A stretch of 64,000 nt of DNA from Paracoccaceae bacterium (GTDB lineage Bacteria; Pseudomonadota; Alphaproteobacteria; Rhodobacterales; Rhodobacteraceae). Positions 1 through 7,946 of this stretch are shown here, piece by piece. The notes under the pieces were generated by a model that was not told the DNA's origin, ran no database searches, and worked only from the letters and a program-made list of their open reading frames with translations. Position 1 is the stretch's first letter. Every line of letters starts with the position of its first letter. The stretch covers positions 124,001 through 188,000 of the forward strand of contig JAFWNM010000028.1 in assembly GCA_017510335.1 (NCBI GenBank), given 5' to 3'. Both the position numbers and the translations under genes were made by a program.

Positions 1-326
1 AGGTCGTAAATCAGCCGCGACAGGGGGGCGTGCACCAATTCAGCGGCACCTGTGGACTGGCCCAGCAACGGCCCCAACGCCCGCGCCAACCCCAACGCGC
101 CGGGGTCGCTGGCCACATGTGCGGCCATTTGTTCGGGGCTGTCGTCGAAATGCGCCCATGGCGGCGCCGCCGCATTCGAGGCATGTTCGCAAATCAGCAA
201 CACCTTTGGCACCAGTTCATCCGCGCAAGCCGCGCCCGAGCTGTCCCATGCTTCACTCAGGCCCGGCCAGTCCCCTGTCAGGGGCGGCGGGGCAGCGGTC
301 AATGTCGCAGGGTCAGTGTGTGACAT
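1..326 (-). CDS. N-formylglutamate amidohydrolase family protein (3' end cut by window edge)
   Basis: The first 108 residues are visible. They contain LLICEHASNA near residue 43, a DPGALGLARAL stretch and SRLIYDL at the cut edge, which are signature segments of the N-formylglutamate amidohydrolase (FGase/HutG-like) family that hydrolyses N-formyl-L-glutamate to glutamate and formate. The ATG at 326 is chosen because an upstream ATG in frame is followed almost at once by a stop. The gene is divergent from the RpiR-type regulator at 464, so the two probably share the 137-bp control region. The family assignment is by motif; the true substrate is inferred. Confidence 0.8.
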   Translation of the reverse strand, partial: MSHTDPATLTAAPPPLTGDWPGLSEAWDSSGAACADELVPKVLLICEHASNAAAPPWAHFDDSPEQMAAHVASDPGALGLARALGPLLGQSTGAAELVHAPLSRLIYD

Positions 327-410
327 CAGATACATTCCATCGCAGCAAGATATGCCAAGCCTGCAGCATCCGGATTGATTTCGTCAAGACTTTTTCTTGC
401 ATTGATTTTC

Positions 411-426
411 TGTAACAAACATTACA
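411..426. promoter_or_regulatory. Candidate operator, inverted repeat TGTAA-N6-TTACA
   Basis: TGTAACAAACATTACA is a 5-bp-arm inverted repeat midway between the divergent amidohydrolase and RpiR genes, in an AT-rich stretch. RpiR-family regulators such as HexR bind TGTA-type palindromes, so this may be the autoregulatory site. It is unproven and the arms are short. Confidence 0.4.
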
Positions 427-463
427 AACTTGTTCGCAGTTCTTTCAGGGGTGGGACGCTGGC

Positions 464-1333
464 ATGAAAGCTGTGGATACGCTGGAAGCGCGGCTGCGCG
501 CGGCAATGCCGGACCTGACGCGCGCCGAACGCCAGCTTGCGGCCTATATGCTTGGTAATTTTCCGGTTTCCGTTCTGGGCAGCGTGTCCGATGTGGCGCG
601 CGCCGCCGAAGTGTCCGGCCCGACAGTGGTGCGGCTGGTGCGCAAGCTGGGGTTTTCAGGCTATCCCGAATTTCGGGCGCAACTGCATGAAGATCTGGGC
701 GAAAGACTGGCCTCGCCGATATCAAAGCACGAAAAATGGGCAGGGGCGGGCGCGCAGGACCATATTCTGAACCGCTTTGGTCAAAGTGTGATCGAAAATA
801 TGGACATGACACTGCGCCAACAGGATCTGGTCAGCTTTGACGAGGCGGCGGGCATTTTGTCGGACAAGTCGCGCCCGGTGCATATGGTGGGCGGGCGGTT
901 GACACGGTCCATCGCGGAATATTTCGCAACAGCGCTGAAGGTCATGCGCGCCGATGTGGCGTTGTTGTCCAGCCTGCCCAACACCTGGCCCCCCGCGCTG
1001 CTGGACATGACAGAACGTGACGTGCTGGTGGTGTTCGACATACGCCGGTATGAGCCGTCTGTGATGCAGCTTGCCGAACTGGCCAACGAACAAGGTGTCG
1101 AGATCATCTTGCTGACCGACAGATGGGTGTCGCCCGCCGCCAGCGTTGCCCGCCACATCCTTGCCAGCCATATTGAAGTGCCATCTGCATGGGACACTGT
1201 TGTGCCGCTTGTCGCCCTTGTCGAAGCGATGCTGGCACGCATTCAGGAACGCAACTGGGCAGATACCAGCGAACGGCTGCAACGCATGGAATCGCTTTAC
1301 GAACAGATGCGTCTGTTCAAACGGTTGCGCTAG
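464..1333 (+). CDS. MurR/RpiR family transcriptional regulator
   Basis: 289 residues with the family layout. An N-terminal RpiR-type helix-turn-helix covers about residues 20-75 and includes SVSDVARAAEVSGPTVVRLV. A C-terminal SIS sugar-phosphate-binding domain covers about 125-240 and includes HMVGGRLTRSIAEYF and DVLVVFDIRRYEP. Such proteins sense a phosphorylated metabolite and usually control an adjacent catabolic gene. The divergent N-formylglutamate amidohydrolase is the obvious candidate target, which would suggest amino-acid rather than sugar catabolism. The start is the ATG after an AGGGGTGGG stretch. The effector is unknown. Confidence 0.88.
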   Translation: MKAVDTLEARLRAAMPDLTRAERQLAAYMLGNFPVSVLGSVSDVARAAEVSGPTVVRLVRKLGFSGYPEFRAQLHEDLGERLASPISKHEKWAGAGAQDHILNRFGQSVIENMDMTLRQQDLVSFDEAAGILSDKSRPVHMVGGRLTRSIAEYFATALKVMRADVALLSSLPNTWPPALLDMTERDVLVVFDIRRYEPSVMQLAELANEQGVEIILLTDRWVSPAASVARHILASHIEVPSAWDTVVPLVALVEAMLARIQERNWADTSERLQRMESLYEQMRLFKRLR

Positions 1334-1377
1334 AACGGGTTTCGATCAGGTGAGGTATCCGGTTTGTGGGGGATGAC

Positions 1378-1606
1378 GGCCTGAAGGGGACGTTCGGGGG
1401 AATGTCCCAGTGCGGAATCAAGGCCGCAGGCCGCCGCACACTCGGCGGGCCGTCCCGCGGCCTGCCGATGACCTGAAGGAACGCCAAGCCTTTGAAGGCT
1501 GGAATATGCCGCCTGGATAAAGTGCTTCCCCTACAACGCCGGATCGGCAGACCCCGGCCCGCCGATAATGCGGGCTTCATCCAGGTGCTAACGTCCCCTT
1601 CAGGCC
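1378..1606 (+). repeat. MITE-like intergenic repeat, copy 1 (perfect 17-bp terminal inverted repeat)
   Basis: This 229-bp element fills the gap between two convergent genes. It begins with GGCCTGAAGGGGACGTT (1378-1394) and ends with the exact reverse complement (1590-1606). Related copies lie at 15268-15506 and, inverted, at 46843-47070. The interior is rich in GC hairpins such as CGGCGGGCCGTCCCGCGG. No transposase is encoded and no clear target-site duplication is visible. The ORFs that cross it are by-products of the repeat. Confidence 0.75.
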
Positions 1607-1656
1607 AGAAGTAACCGGCCTTGCACACCTATCCGATAGGCCCTTGCGCTGTCAGA

Positions 1657-2451
1657 TCACTCCGGGCGTTTGCGCAGCACGCGGGTGAAACTGTCGAAAA
1701 CGCCGGAATTGGCCGCGATCACCTCGCCGCGTTCGGCAATATCTGCGCCGTCACGAATGGGGGCGGTGAACCCGCCTGCCTCGCGCACAAGCAACAACCC
1801 TGCGCTGTAGTCCCAGGGCTGCAATTCACGTTCCCAATAGCCGTCAAACCGTCCTGCCGCGACATAGGCCATGTCCAGCGCGGCCCCGCCCCATTGCCGC
1901 ACGCCCGCACAGGCAGGCATAAGCTGCGCCAGATCATGCAAGGTGGCGGGCAGGGTGCGTTTGGCCGCAAAAGGAATTCCGGTCGCAAACAGGCATTCGG
2001 ACATCACGTTGCGGTTTGAAACCCGCAGACGTTTGTCATTCATGAACGTGCCCGCGCCTTTTTCAGACACGAACAATTCGTCCTTGGCAGGGTCGAACAC
2101 AACAGCGGCAATAATTTCCGATTTGAATTCCAGCGCGACGGACACAGACCAATGCGGCATGCCGTGCACAAAATTCTCGGCCCCGCCCAGCGGGTCGGCA
2201 ATCCAGCGCCGGGTCGGGTCCTTGCCTTCCACAGGGTCACTGTCGCGCGCCAGCCAGCCATAATTGGGGCGCGCTTCCATCAGATCCTCGCGGATGATGC
2301 GTTCTGCGGCAATGGTGGCGCGGGCCACAAAATCGGCTGCGGCCTTGGACGACACCTGCAGGTTTTCCACTTCGCGGAAATCCTTGACCAACGCACGGCC
2401 CGCCTTGCGCGCGGCCTTGATCATCAGGTTAAGGTTGGCACTGCCTTGCAT
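1657..2451 (-). CDS. Inositol monophosphatase-like protein with degenerate active site
   Basis: 264 residues, usual length for the IMPase/SuhB family and colinear with it (RRWIADPL at 82-88, PHWSVSVALE near 99, WDYSAG near 213). Key residues are altered. The metal-binding GEE loop reads ARD (68-70), and the DPLDGTTNF motif reads DPLGGAENF (86-94), so one metal aspartate and the catalytic threonine are lost. DxxTxxD ends in T46. D86 and D214 remain. Catalysis looks impaired. A non-enzymatic role is possible, since E. coli SuhB also acts in transcription antitermination. The start has GGAGCGTGACGAC upstream. It converges on the RpiR gene across the MITE-like repeat. Confidence 0.8.
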   Translation of the reverse strand: MQGSANLNLMIKAARKAGRALVKDFREVENLQVSSKAAADFVARATIAAERIIREDLMEARPNYGWLARDSDPVEGKDPTRRWIADPLGGAENFVHGMPHWSVSVALEFKSEIIAAVVFDPAKDELFVSEKGAGTFMNDKRLRVSNRNVMSECLFATGIPFAAKRTLPATLHDLAQLMPACAGVRQWGGAALDMAYVAAGRFDGYWERELQPWDYSAGLLLVREAGGFTAPIRDGADIAERGEVIAANSGVFDSFTRVLRKRPE

Positions 2452-2515
2452 GTCGTCACGCTCCTGTCCGGGGTCTGGGGGGCGCTATACGCGTGCTGCG
2501 GGCAGATGTGAAGCC

Positions 2516-3421
2516 TCAACCGCGCTGCAATTTAACTGGTTCGGTGCGCGCCAGCCGTAAAACATGCGCCATGAAGGGTTTTGCGGCGTCCTCCTCTCGG
2601 ACCGCGGCATAAAGGCGCCGGGTCAGGCCGGTTTGCGTCAGGGGTTTGGTCACATAGTCCGAATGATAGCGCACATCGCGCAGCACCCAGTCTGGCAGCA
2701 CCGACACCCCGCGCCCTGATGCCACCAACAGCAGGATCACGGCAGTCAGTTCCACCTGCCGGATGGCGCGGGGTTCGACCTTGGCGGGCGTCAGCAACTG
2801 GGTGAACACGTCCAGCCTGTTGCGGTCCACAGGATAGGTGATCAGCGTTTCATCGCGGAAATCCTGCGCGGTCACATACTCCTGTTCCGCCAGCCGGTGG
2901 GTGGCCGAGGCCACGAAGACGGGCTCATAGTCAAACAGCGGCAGGAAGGAAATGCCCGGCAAATCTTCAGGGTCGGATGAAATGACAAGGTCCACATCCT
3001 CGCGCTTCAGTGCTGGCAGCGCATCAAAAGCCAGACCAGGGCGGATATCGACATCAATATCGCCCCATGCCTTGCGGAATTGCTCCAACACCGGAAACAA
3101 CCAGTCGAAACAGGCATGGCATTCAATGGCGATATGCAGCCGCCCCGACCGGCCCTTGACCAGCCCGGTGAATTCTTCTTCCAGCGCGGCGACACGCGGC
3201 AGGATATCTTCGGCGGCGCGCAACATCTTCATACCGGCGGCTGACAGTTTCAGCGGTTTCGAGCGGCGCACGAACAGTTCCACCCCTGCCTGATCTTCCA
3301 GCCCCTTGACCTGATGCGACAGCGCCGATTGCGTCATGTTCAGCAGATCGGCCGCACGCGCCAGCCCGCCTGCATCATGGATGGCCTTGATGGTGCGCAG
3401 ATGCCGGAACTCGATATGCAT
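2516..3421 (-). CDS. metR: MetR-like LysR-family transcriptional regulator of methionine biosynthesis
   Basis: 301 residues from MHIEFRHLRTI. The N-terminal LysR winged helix-turn-helix (about 1-60) includes LARAADLLNMTQSALSHQVK, and the effector domain begins near residue 90 (GRLHIAIECHACFDWLFPVL). The ECHxCFDWL segment is typical of MetR, which senses homocysteine. The gene is divergent from metF with a TGAA-N5-TTCA box between them, which supports the assignment. A longer in-frame start at 3511 would run through the shared promoter, so 3421 is preferred. Confidence 0.88.
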   Translation of the reverse strand: MHIEFRHLRTIKAIHDAGGLARAADLLNMTQSALSHQVKGLEDQAGVELFVRRSKPLKLSAAGMKMLRAAEDILPRVAALEEEFTGLVKGRSGRLHIAIECHACFDWLFPVLEQFRKAWGDIDVDIRPGLAFDALPALKREDVDLVISSDPEDLPGISFLPLFDYEPVFVASATHRLAEQEYVTAQDFRDETLITYPVDRNRLDVFTQLLTPAKVEPRAIRQVELTAVILLLVASGRGVSVLPDWVLRDVRYHSDYVTKPLTQTGLTRRLYAAVREEDAAKPFMAHVLRLARTEPVKLQRG

Positions 3422-3455
3422 CCCTCTATCCTGTTCATAATGGTGATGAGAATAA

Positions 3456-3468
3456 TGAATTGGTTTCA
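3456..3468. promoter_or_regulatory. MetR box (TGAA-N5-TTCA) in the metR-metF intergenic region
   Basis: TGAATTGGTTTCA exactly fits the MetR consensus TGAA-N5-TTCA known from enterobacteria. It lies 35 bp before the metR start and 49 bp before the metF start, where both divergent promoters must be. Confidence 0.75.
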
Positions 3469-3517
3469 CATTCGCAGACATGGCACAAGGGGGCAACACA
3501 AACCGGAGCATCCTGCT

Positions 3518-4384
3518 ATGACCACACCGCGCGTCTCATTTGAATTTTTCCCGCCCAAAACGCTGGATGCCAGCTTCCGGCTGTGGGAAACAGTGCGCAT
3601 GCTGGCCCCGCTGGCCCCGGAGTTCGTGTCTGTCACCTATGGGGCAGGGGGCACAACACGGCAGTTGACGCATGAAGCGGTCACCACCATTGGCACGCAA
3701 TACCGGCTGAATGTGGCGGCGCACCTGACCTGTGTGGACGCCACACGCGCCGAAACACTGGATATTGTGAACGCTTACGCAGATGCGGGCGTGCGCGAGA
3801 TTGTGGCCCTGCGTGGCGATGCCCCCAAAGGGGCCGCGCGGTTTACCCCGCATGCAGACGGGTTCGGGTCCTCGGTGGAGTTGATTGAGGCTTTGGCCAA
3901 TACTGGCAAGTTCAAGATCCGCGTGGGCGCCTACCCCGAACCCCACCCCGACGCGCCCGATGCCCGCGCCGACGTGATGTGGCTGAAGCGCAAGTTTCAG
4001 GCCGGTGCGGATTCCGCCATCACACAGTTCTTCTTCGAACCCGAAACATTCCTGCGCTTCCGTGACGACTGTGTGCGCCAGGGGATTACCGGCAAGATCA
4101 TTCCCGGCATCATCCCGATCGAGAACTGGGCCGGCATTCGTAAATTCGCCAGCGCCTGCAACACCCATATTCCCGCGTGGATGGACGAGGCGTTTGAAAA
4201 AGCCGCGCGGGACGGGCGCGAAGACCTGCTGGCCACGGCGATTTGCACCGAAATGTGCGACCGGCTGATTGCCGAAGGCGTGGAAGACCTGCATTTCTAC
4301 ACCCTCAACCGCGCCTATCTTACGCGCGATGTCTGCCATGCGCTGGGTGTGCAACCACAGGTATTGCTGGAAAACGTCGCCTGA
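3518..4384 (+). CDS. metF: Methylenetetrahydrofolate reductase
   Basis: 288 residues, usual bacterial MetF length. It reduces 5,10-methylene-THF to 5-methyl-THF, the methyl donor for methionine synthesis. Diagnostic segments are VSFEFFPPKT at the N terminus, FVSVTYGAGGTTR, LTCVDATRAE, ALRGDAPKG and DSAITQFFFEPETFLRFRD, i.e. the FAD-dependent TIM barrel. The start is the ATG beginning TTPRVSFEFF; the reading frame is open further upstream but that part crosses the metR promoter. It sits between metR and the SAM-II-controlled metZ. Confidence 0.95.
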   Translation: MTTPRVSFEFFPPKTLDASFRLWETVRMLAPLAPEFVSVTYGAGGTTRQLTHEAVTTIGTQYRLNVAAHLTCVDATRAETLDIVNAYADAGVREIVALRGDAPKGAARFTPHADGFGSSVELIEALANTGKFKIRVGAYPEPHPDAPDARADVMWLKRKFQAGADSAITQFFFEPETFLRFRDDCVRQGITGKIIPGIIPIENWAGIRKFASACNTHIPAWMDEAFEKAARDGREDLLATAICTEMCDRLIAEGVEDLHFYTLNRAYLTRDVCHALGVQPQVLLENVA

Positions 4385-4435
4385 GGCGCGCAAACCCTGA
4401 TTGACCTGCCCCGATGAAAGCCTTAAGTCATCCTG

Positions 4436-4489
4436 ACGTGGCGCTTTGTTACCGGATTGCGGGCCACGCTAAAAAAACCGCTAAAGAGG
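4436..4489 (+). promoter_or_regulatory. SAM-II riboswitch
   Basis: The sequence has the SAM-II pattern. Stem CGTGGC (4437-4442) pairs with GCCACG (4463-4468); the loop contains TTTGTTACCGGATTGC; the 3' pseudoknot strand is AAAAAAACCGCTAAAGAGG (4471-4489). SAM-II riboswitches are confined mainly to alphaproteobacteria, bind S-adenosylmethionine and repress methionine genes. Here it precedes metZ, with an intrinsic terminator in between. Confidence 0.9.
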
Positions 4490-4504
4490 TCAGGGCGCGT
4501 TTTG

Positions 4505-4538
4505 CCCCCGGCCTGTGACAGTCCGGGGGTTTTTCTTT
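4505..4538 (+). terminator. Intrinsic terminator between the SAM-II riboswitch and metZ
   Basis: CCCCCGG (4505-4511) and CCGGGGG (4523-4529) form a 7-bp GC stem with an 11-nt loop, directly followed by TTTTTCTTT. It lies inside the leader, upstream of the metZ start at 4554. This suggests premature termination as the control mode, or at least a leader with termination capacity. Confidence 0.8.
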
Positions 4539-4553
4539 GCGTCGGGGGCCAGC

Positions 4554-5735
4554 ATGGCACAAGATTGGGATACGCGCACCAAACTGGTGCATACAGGCGC
4601 GCGGCGCAGCCAATATGGCGAAGTGGCCGAAGCGATCTATTTGACGCAGGGGTTTGTCTACCCCTCGGCGCAGGCGGCTGAACAGCGGTTTTTGAAAACC
4701 GGCGATGACGAATTCATTTATGCCCGCTATGGCAACCCCACAGTGGCCGTGTTCGAAGACCGGATTGCCGCGATCGAGAGCACAGAAGACGCTTTTGCCA
4801 CAGCTTCGGGCATGGCGGCAGTGTCGGGGGCGCTGACATCAATGTTGCGCGCGGGCGATCATGTTGTCTCATCGCGCGCGCTGTTCGGGTCTTGCCTGTA
4901 TATTCTGGAAGAAGTCCTGACACGTTACGGCGTGCAGGTCGATTTCGTGGATGGCACCGATCTGGACCAGTGGCGCGCAGCCATCCGCCCCGACACGCGG
5001 GCCGTGTTTTTCGAAACGGTGTCCAACCCCACGCTGGAAGTTGTGGACCTGCGCGCGATTGCCGAAATTGCCCATGGTGTTGGGGCAAAGGTGGTGGTGG
5101 ATAATGTGTTCGCCACGCCAATTTTCAGTCGCGCGGTTGAACTGGGCGCGGATGTGGTGATCTATTCCGCGACCAAGCATATTGACGGGCAGGGCCGCGC
5201 GCTTGGCGGTGTGATCTGTGGCACGCGCGAATTTATTCGCGGCACTGTCGAACCCTATATGAAACATACAGGCGGCGCGCTTAGCCCGTTCAATGCGTGG
5301 ATCATGGTCAATGGCCTGACCACCATGGATTTGCGCGTGCGCGCGCAGGCTGCCAGCGCCCAAGCCATTGCAGAAGCGCTGAAAGATGACCCCAGACTGG
5401 CGCGTGTCATTTTTCCCGGCCTGCCAGACCACCCGCAACATGCCATTGCGCGCGATCAGATGGACGGGTTTGGCACTGTTCTGGCGCTGGATATTGCCGC
5501 AGGCAAGGACGCTGCGTTCCGCTTTTTGAATGCGCTGCAGATTGCGGTCATTTCAAACAATCTGGGCGATGCGCGGTCTATTGTCACACATCCGGCCACG
5601 ACCACGCATCAGCGCCTGCCAGAGGATCAGAAGGTCTTGCTGGGTATTTCGCAAGGGTTGGTGCGCCTGTCTGTCGGGCTTGAAGCGACCGAGGATCTGA
5701 TCACTGATTTGCGCCGCGCGCTGGACGCGATTTGA
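4554..5735 (+). CDS. metZ: O-succinylhomoserine sulfhydrylase (PLP-dependent)
   Basis: 393 residues of the Cys/Met-metabolism PLP family (fold type I). The PLP lysine lies in YSATKHIDGQGR, and ARYGNPTV and SGMAAVSGAL are conserved cofactor and subunit segments. MetZ makes homocysteine from O-succinylhomoserine and sulfide. Alternatives within the family (MetB, MetC, MetY) are less likely given the length, the GQGR motif after the lysine and the SAM-II leader that in alphaproteobacteria precedes metZ or metA/X. An upstream GTG at 4515 lies inside the terminator hairpin and is rejected. Confidence 0.9.
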   Translation: MAQDWDTRTKLVHTGARRSQYGEVAEAIYLTQGFVYPSAQAAEQRFLKTGDDEFIYARYGNPTVAVFEDRIAAIESTEDAFATASGMAAVSGALTSMLRAGDHVVSSRALFGSCLYILEEVLTRYGVQVDFVDGTDLDQWRAAIRPDTRAVFFETVSNPTLEVVDLRAIAEIAHGVGAKVVVDNVFATPIFSRAVELGADVVIYSATKHIDGQGRALGGVICGTREFIRGTVEPYMKHTGGALSPFNAWIMVNGLTTMDLRVRAQAASAQAIAEALKDDPRLARVIFPGLPDHPQHAIARDQMDGFGTVLALDIAAGKDAAFRFLNALQIAVISNNLGDARSIVTHPATTTHQRLPEDQKVLLGISQGLVRLSVGLEATEDLITDLRRALDAI

Positions 5736-5829
5736 TTTCGATCCGATCCCATGTCTGGCGCGTATACTCGTGGAAATCAGGAAACTGACGCTTATGTATA
5801 AGAAGCGACAGACAGGAAGGGACGCCACG

Positions 5830-6921
5830 ATGAATATCCACCTGCCAGGACTGGATCAAACGCCCACGCGCGAACAGGCCGAAGCCGCGCTTGACCTGCT
5901 GCGCCGCTTCACCGACAGCGCGGCAGAAGATGACCGCGCCCGAATGGAAGCCGCGGTAACCGGGTTGTTGCCATCTGCCGCCTATCCTGTGCTGTCGCGC
6001 GACTATCCGTCGCAGTTTCGCGTCAATGACGCCTACAAGGCCAGCTTGCCGGATTTGCAAAATGGCCCCGCCAGCCTGATTGTGGGGGCCAAGGCCGCCA
6101 TTCAGCATGTGGGCATTTCCAATTTCCGTCTGCCCATCCGCTACCATACGCGCGACAATGGCGATCTGATGCTGGAAACATCGGTGACCGGCACTGTCAG
6201 CCTGGAGGCCGAGAAAAAGGGCATCAACATGTCGCGCATCATGCGCAGCTTTTACGGCCATGCAGAACGCACCTTCAGCATTGACGTGATCCGCGCCGCG
6301 CTGGAGGATTACAAGGCCGATCTGGAAAGCTTTGATGCGCGCATCATGATGCGGTTTTCATTTCCCATGAAGGTGCAATCGCTGCGCTCTGGTCTGACGG
6401 GGTATCAGTATTACGATATCGCGCTGGAACTGGTGGATCATGCTGGCATGCGCAACGTGTTCATGCATCTGGACTATGTGTATTCCTCCACTTGTCCCTG
6501 TTCGCTGGAACTTAGCGAACATGCGCGCGCAACGCGCGGCCAGCTGGCCACGCCGCATTCGCAGCGTTCCGTCGCGCGTGTGTCAGTGCAGGTGCTGGAC
6601 GGTGCGACCCTGTGGTATGAAGACCTGGTTGATCTGTGCCGCGCTGCCGTGCCCACTGAAACGCAGGTCATGGTCAAGCGCGAAGATGAACAGGCTTTTG
6701 CCGAACTGAACTCCGCAAACCCCATTTTTGTGGAAGACGCCGCGCGCAGTTTCTGCAAGCAGTTGGAAAACGACCCGCGCATCGGGGATTTCCGCGTTGT
6801 GGCCAGCCATCAGGAAAGTCTGCACAGCCATGATGCGGTCAGCGTGTTGACGCGCGGGGACAGTTTTGCGGCAGCAAGCCTTGATCCGCGTCTGTTCAGC
6901 ACCTTGTTTCATGTGGGCTAA
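5830..6921 (+). CDS. folE2: GTP cyclohydrolase FolE2 (type IB)
   Basis: 363 residues, the usual FolE2 length. It converts GTP to 7,8-dihydroneopterin triphosphate, the first step of folate synthesis. The SSTCPCSLELSEHARA motif near residue 220 carries the metal-binding/catalytic cysteine, and ISNFRLPI and GINMSRIMRSF are family markers. The ATG at 5830 follows AGGAAGGGACGCCACG, a good ribosome-binding site; the upstream open frame is discarded. FolE2 can work with metals other than zinc, unlike FolE. Later folate genes folB and folP are at 19.4-21.4 kb. Confidence 0.93.
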   Translation: MNIHLPGLDQTPTREQAEAALDLLRRFTDSAAEDDRARMEAAVTGLLPSAAYPVLSRDYPSQFRVNDAYKASLPDLQNGPASLIVGAKAAIQHVGISNFRLPIRYHTRDNGDLMLETSVTGTVSLEAEKKGINMSRIMRSFYGHAERTFSIDVIRAALEDYKADLESFDARIMMRFSFPMKVQSLRSGLTGYQYYDIALELVDHAGMRNVFMHLDYVYSSTCPCSLELSEHARATRGQLATPHSQRSVARVSVQVLDGATLWYEDLVDLCRAAVPTETQVMVKREDEQAFAELNSANPIFVEDAARSFCKQLENDPRIGDFRVVASHQESLHSHDAVSVLTRGDSFAAASLDPRLFSTLFHVG

Positions 6922-6961
6922 GACGCTTGCAGCTTTAGTCCAGTAATGGCAGTTTGCGCCC

Positions 6962-7915
6962 ATGATGGCGCAAACACATATCCTGACCGTGACCTTGAAC
7001 CCCGCGCTGGACCTGTCCGCGCGGGTTTCTGAAATGCGCGCAGGGCCGAAACTGCGCCTGTCAGACCCGGTGTTTGAACCGGGCGGGGGCGGTGTGAATG
7101 TGGCACGCGCCATTCATGAACTGGACGGGCAAGTGACAGCATGGGTCGCCCTGGGCGGGGGCACCGGCGACAGGCATTGCGCCTTGCTGCAGGCGCAGGG
7201 GGTTAATGTCCACCCTTTTTCGGCCCCCGGTGACACGCGCCAAAGCTGGGCCATTACGGACGCGCAAGGCCAGCAATTCCGCCTGCAATTGCCCGGTGAC
7301 GCCTGGACGCAGGCCGATATTGACCGGGCGCTTGACGATATTTTGGGGCAGGCGCGCGGGATGGTGGTCCTTAGCGGGTCGCAGCCGCCCGGTGTGGATG
7401 GCGGTTTTGCGCAGCGTCTGGCCCATGGGCTGGGGGCCGGCAGACTTATCCTTGACACCTCCGGCGCGGCGCTTGAGCAGGTGATTCAGACGCCTGACCC
7501 TGCAGCGCATCTGCGTGTGCTGCGGCTGGACCAGACCGAGGCCGAGGCGCAGGCAGGCCAGCCCCTGCCCGAAATTGAAGATGTGCGGCATTTTGCCCAC
7601 ACGCTGGTTGCGCGTGGTGTGGCGCAGCATATCTGCATCGCGCATGGGGCCAATGGGTCGGTTCTGGTCGGGCAGGGTGTGGCGCTGCATTGCCGCCCGC
7701 CGCAGGTGGCCGTCGCCAGCAAGGTCGGCGCAGGCGACAGTTTCACTGGCGCATTTACGCTGGCACTGGCGCGGGGGCAGGATTTGGCACAGGCGTTGCA
7801 GGCTGGAACTGCGGCGGCGGCTGCAGCCGTCATGACGCCCGGCACGCAATTGTGCAGCCGCGCGGATGTGCAGGCCGTTATGACCGAATGCACCCTTCAT
7901 ACGCTTCACGCTTGA
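6962..7915 (+). CDS. pfkB: 6-phosphofructokinase of the PfkB (ribokinase-like) family
   Basis: 317 residues. The N-terminal TLNPALDLSARV and VFEPGGGGVNVARAIHEL match the E. coli Pfk-2 pattern. The C-terminal KVGAGDSFTGAFTLAL (about residue 255) holds the ribokinase-family anion hole and catalytic Asp. Phosphorylation of fructose-6-phosphate is most likely; 1-phosphofructokinase or tagatose-6-phosphate kinase are alternatives in the same subfamily, and the PEPGGGG-like N-terminal motif favours PfkB. A second ATG three bases downstream is an equally good start. Confidence 0.8.
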   Translation: MMAQTHILTVTLNPALDLSARVSEMRAGPKLRLSDPVFEPGGGGVNVARAIHELDGQVTAWVALGGGTGDRHCALLQAQGVNVHPFSAPGDTRQSWAITDAQGQQFRLQLPGDAWTQADIDRALDDILGQARGMVVLSGSQPPGVDGGFAQRLAHGLGAGRLILDTSGAALEQVIQTPDPAAHLRVLRLDQTEAEAQAGQPLPEIEDVRHFAHTLVARGVAQHICIAHGANGSVLVGQGVALHCRPPQVAVASKVGAGDSFTGAFTLALARGQDLAQALQAGTAAAAAAVMTPGTQLCSRADVQAVMTECTLHTLHA

Positions 7916-7946
7916 CACAGGCGCGCGCTGGCGCGATGGCAGTCGC

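Noticed and set aside
1317-1628. 103-aa minus-strand ORF across MITE copy 1, with similar ORFs at 15312-15605 and 46869-47105
   Set aside because: All three are open because they read the same non-coding repeat; similarity between them is DNA repeat similarity, and none has a good ribosome-binding site.
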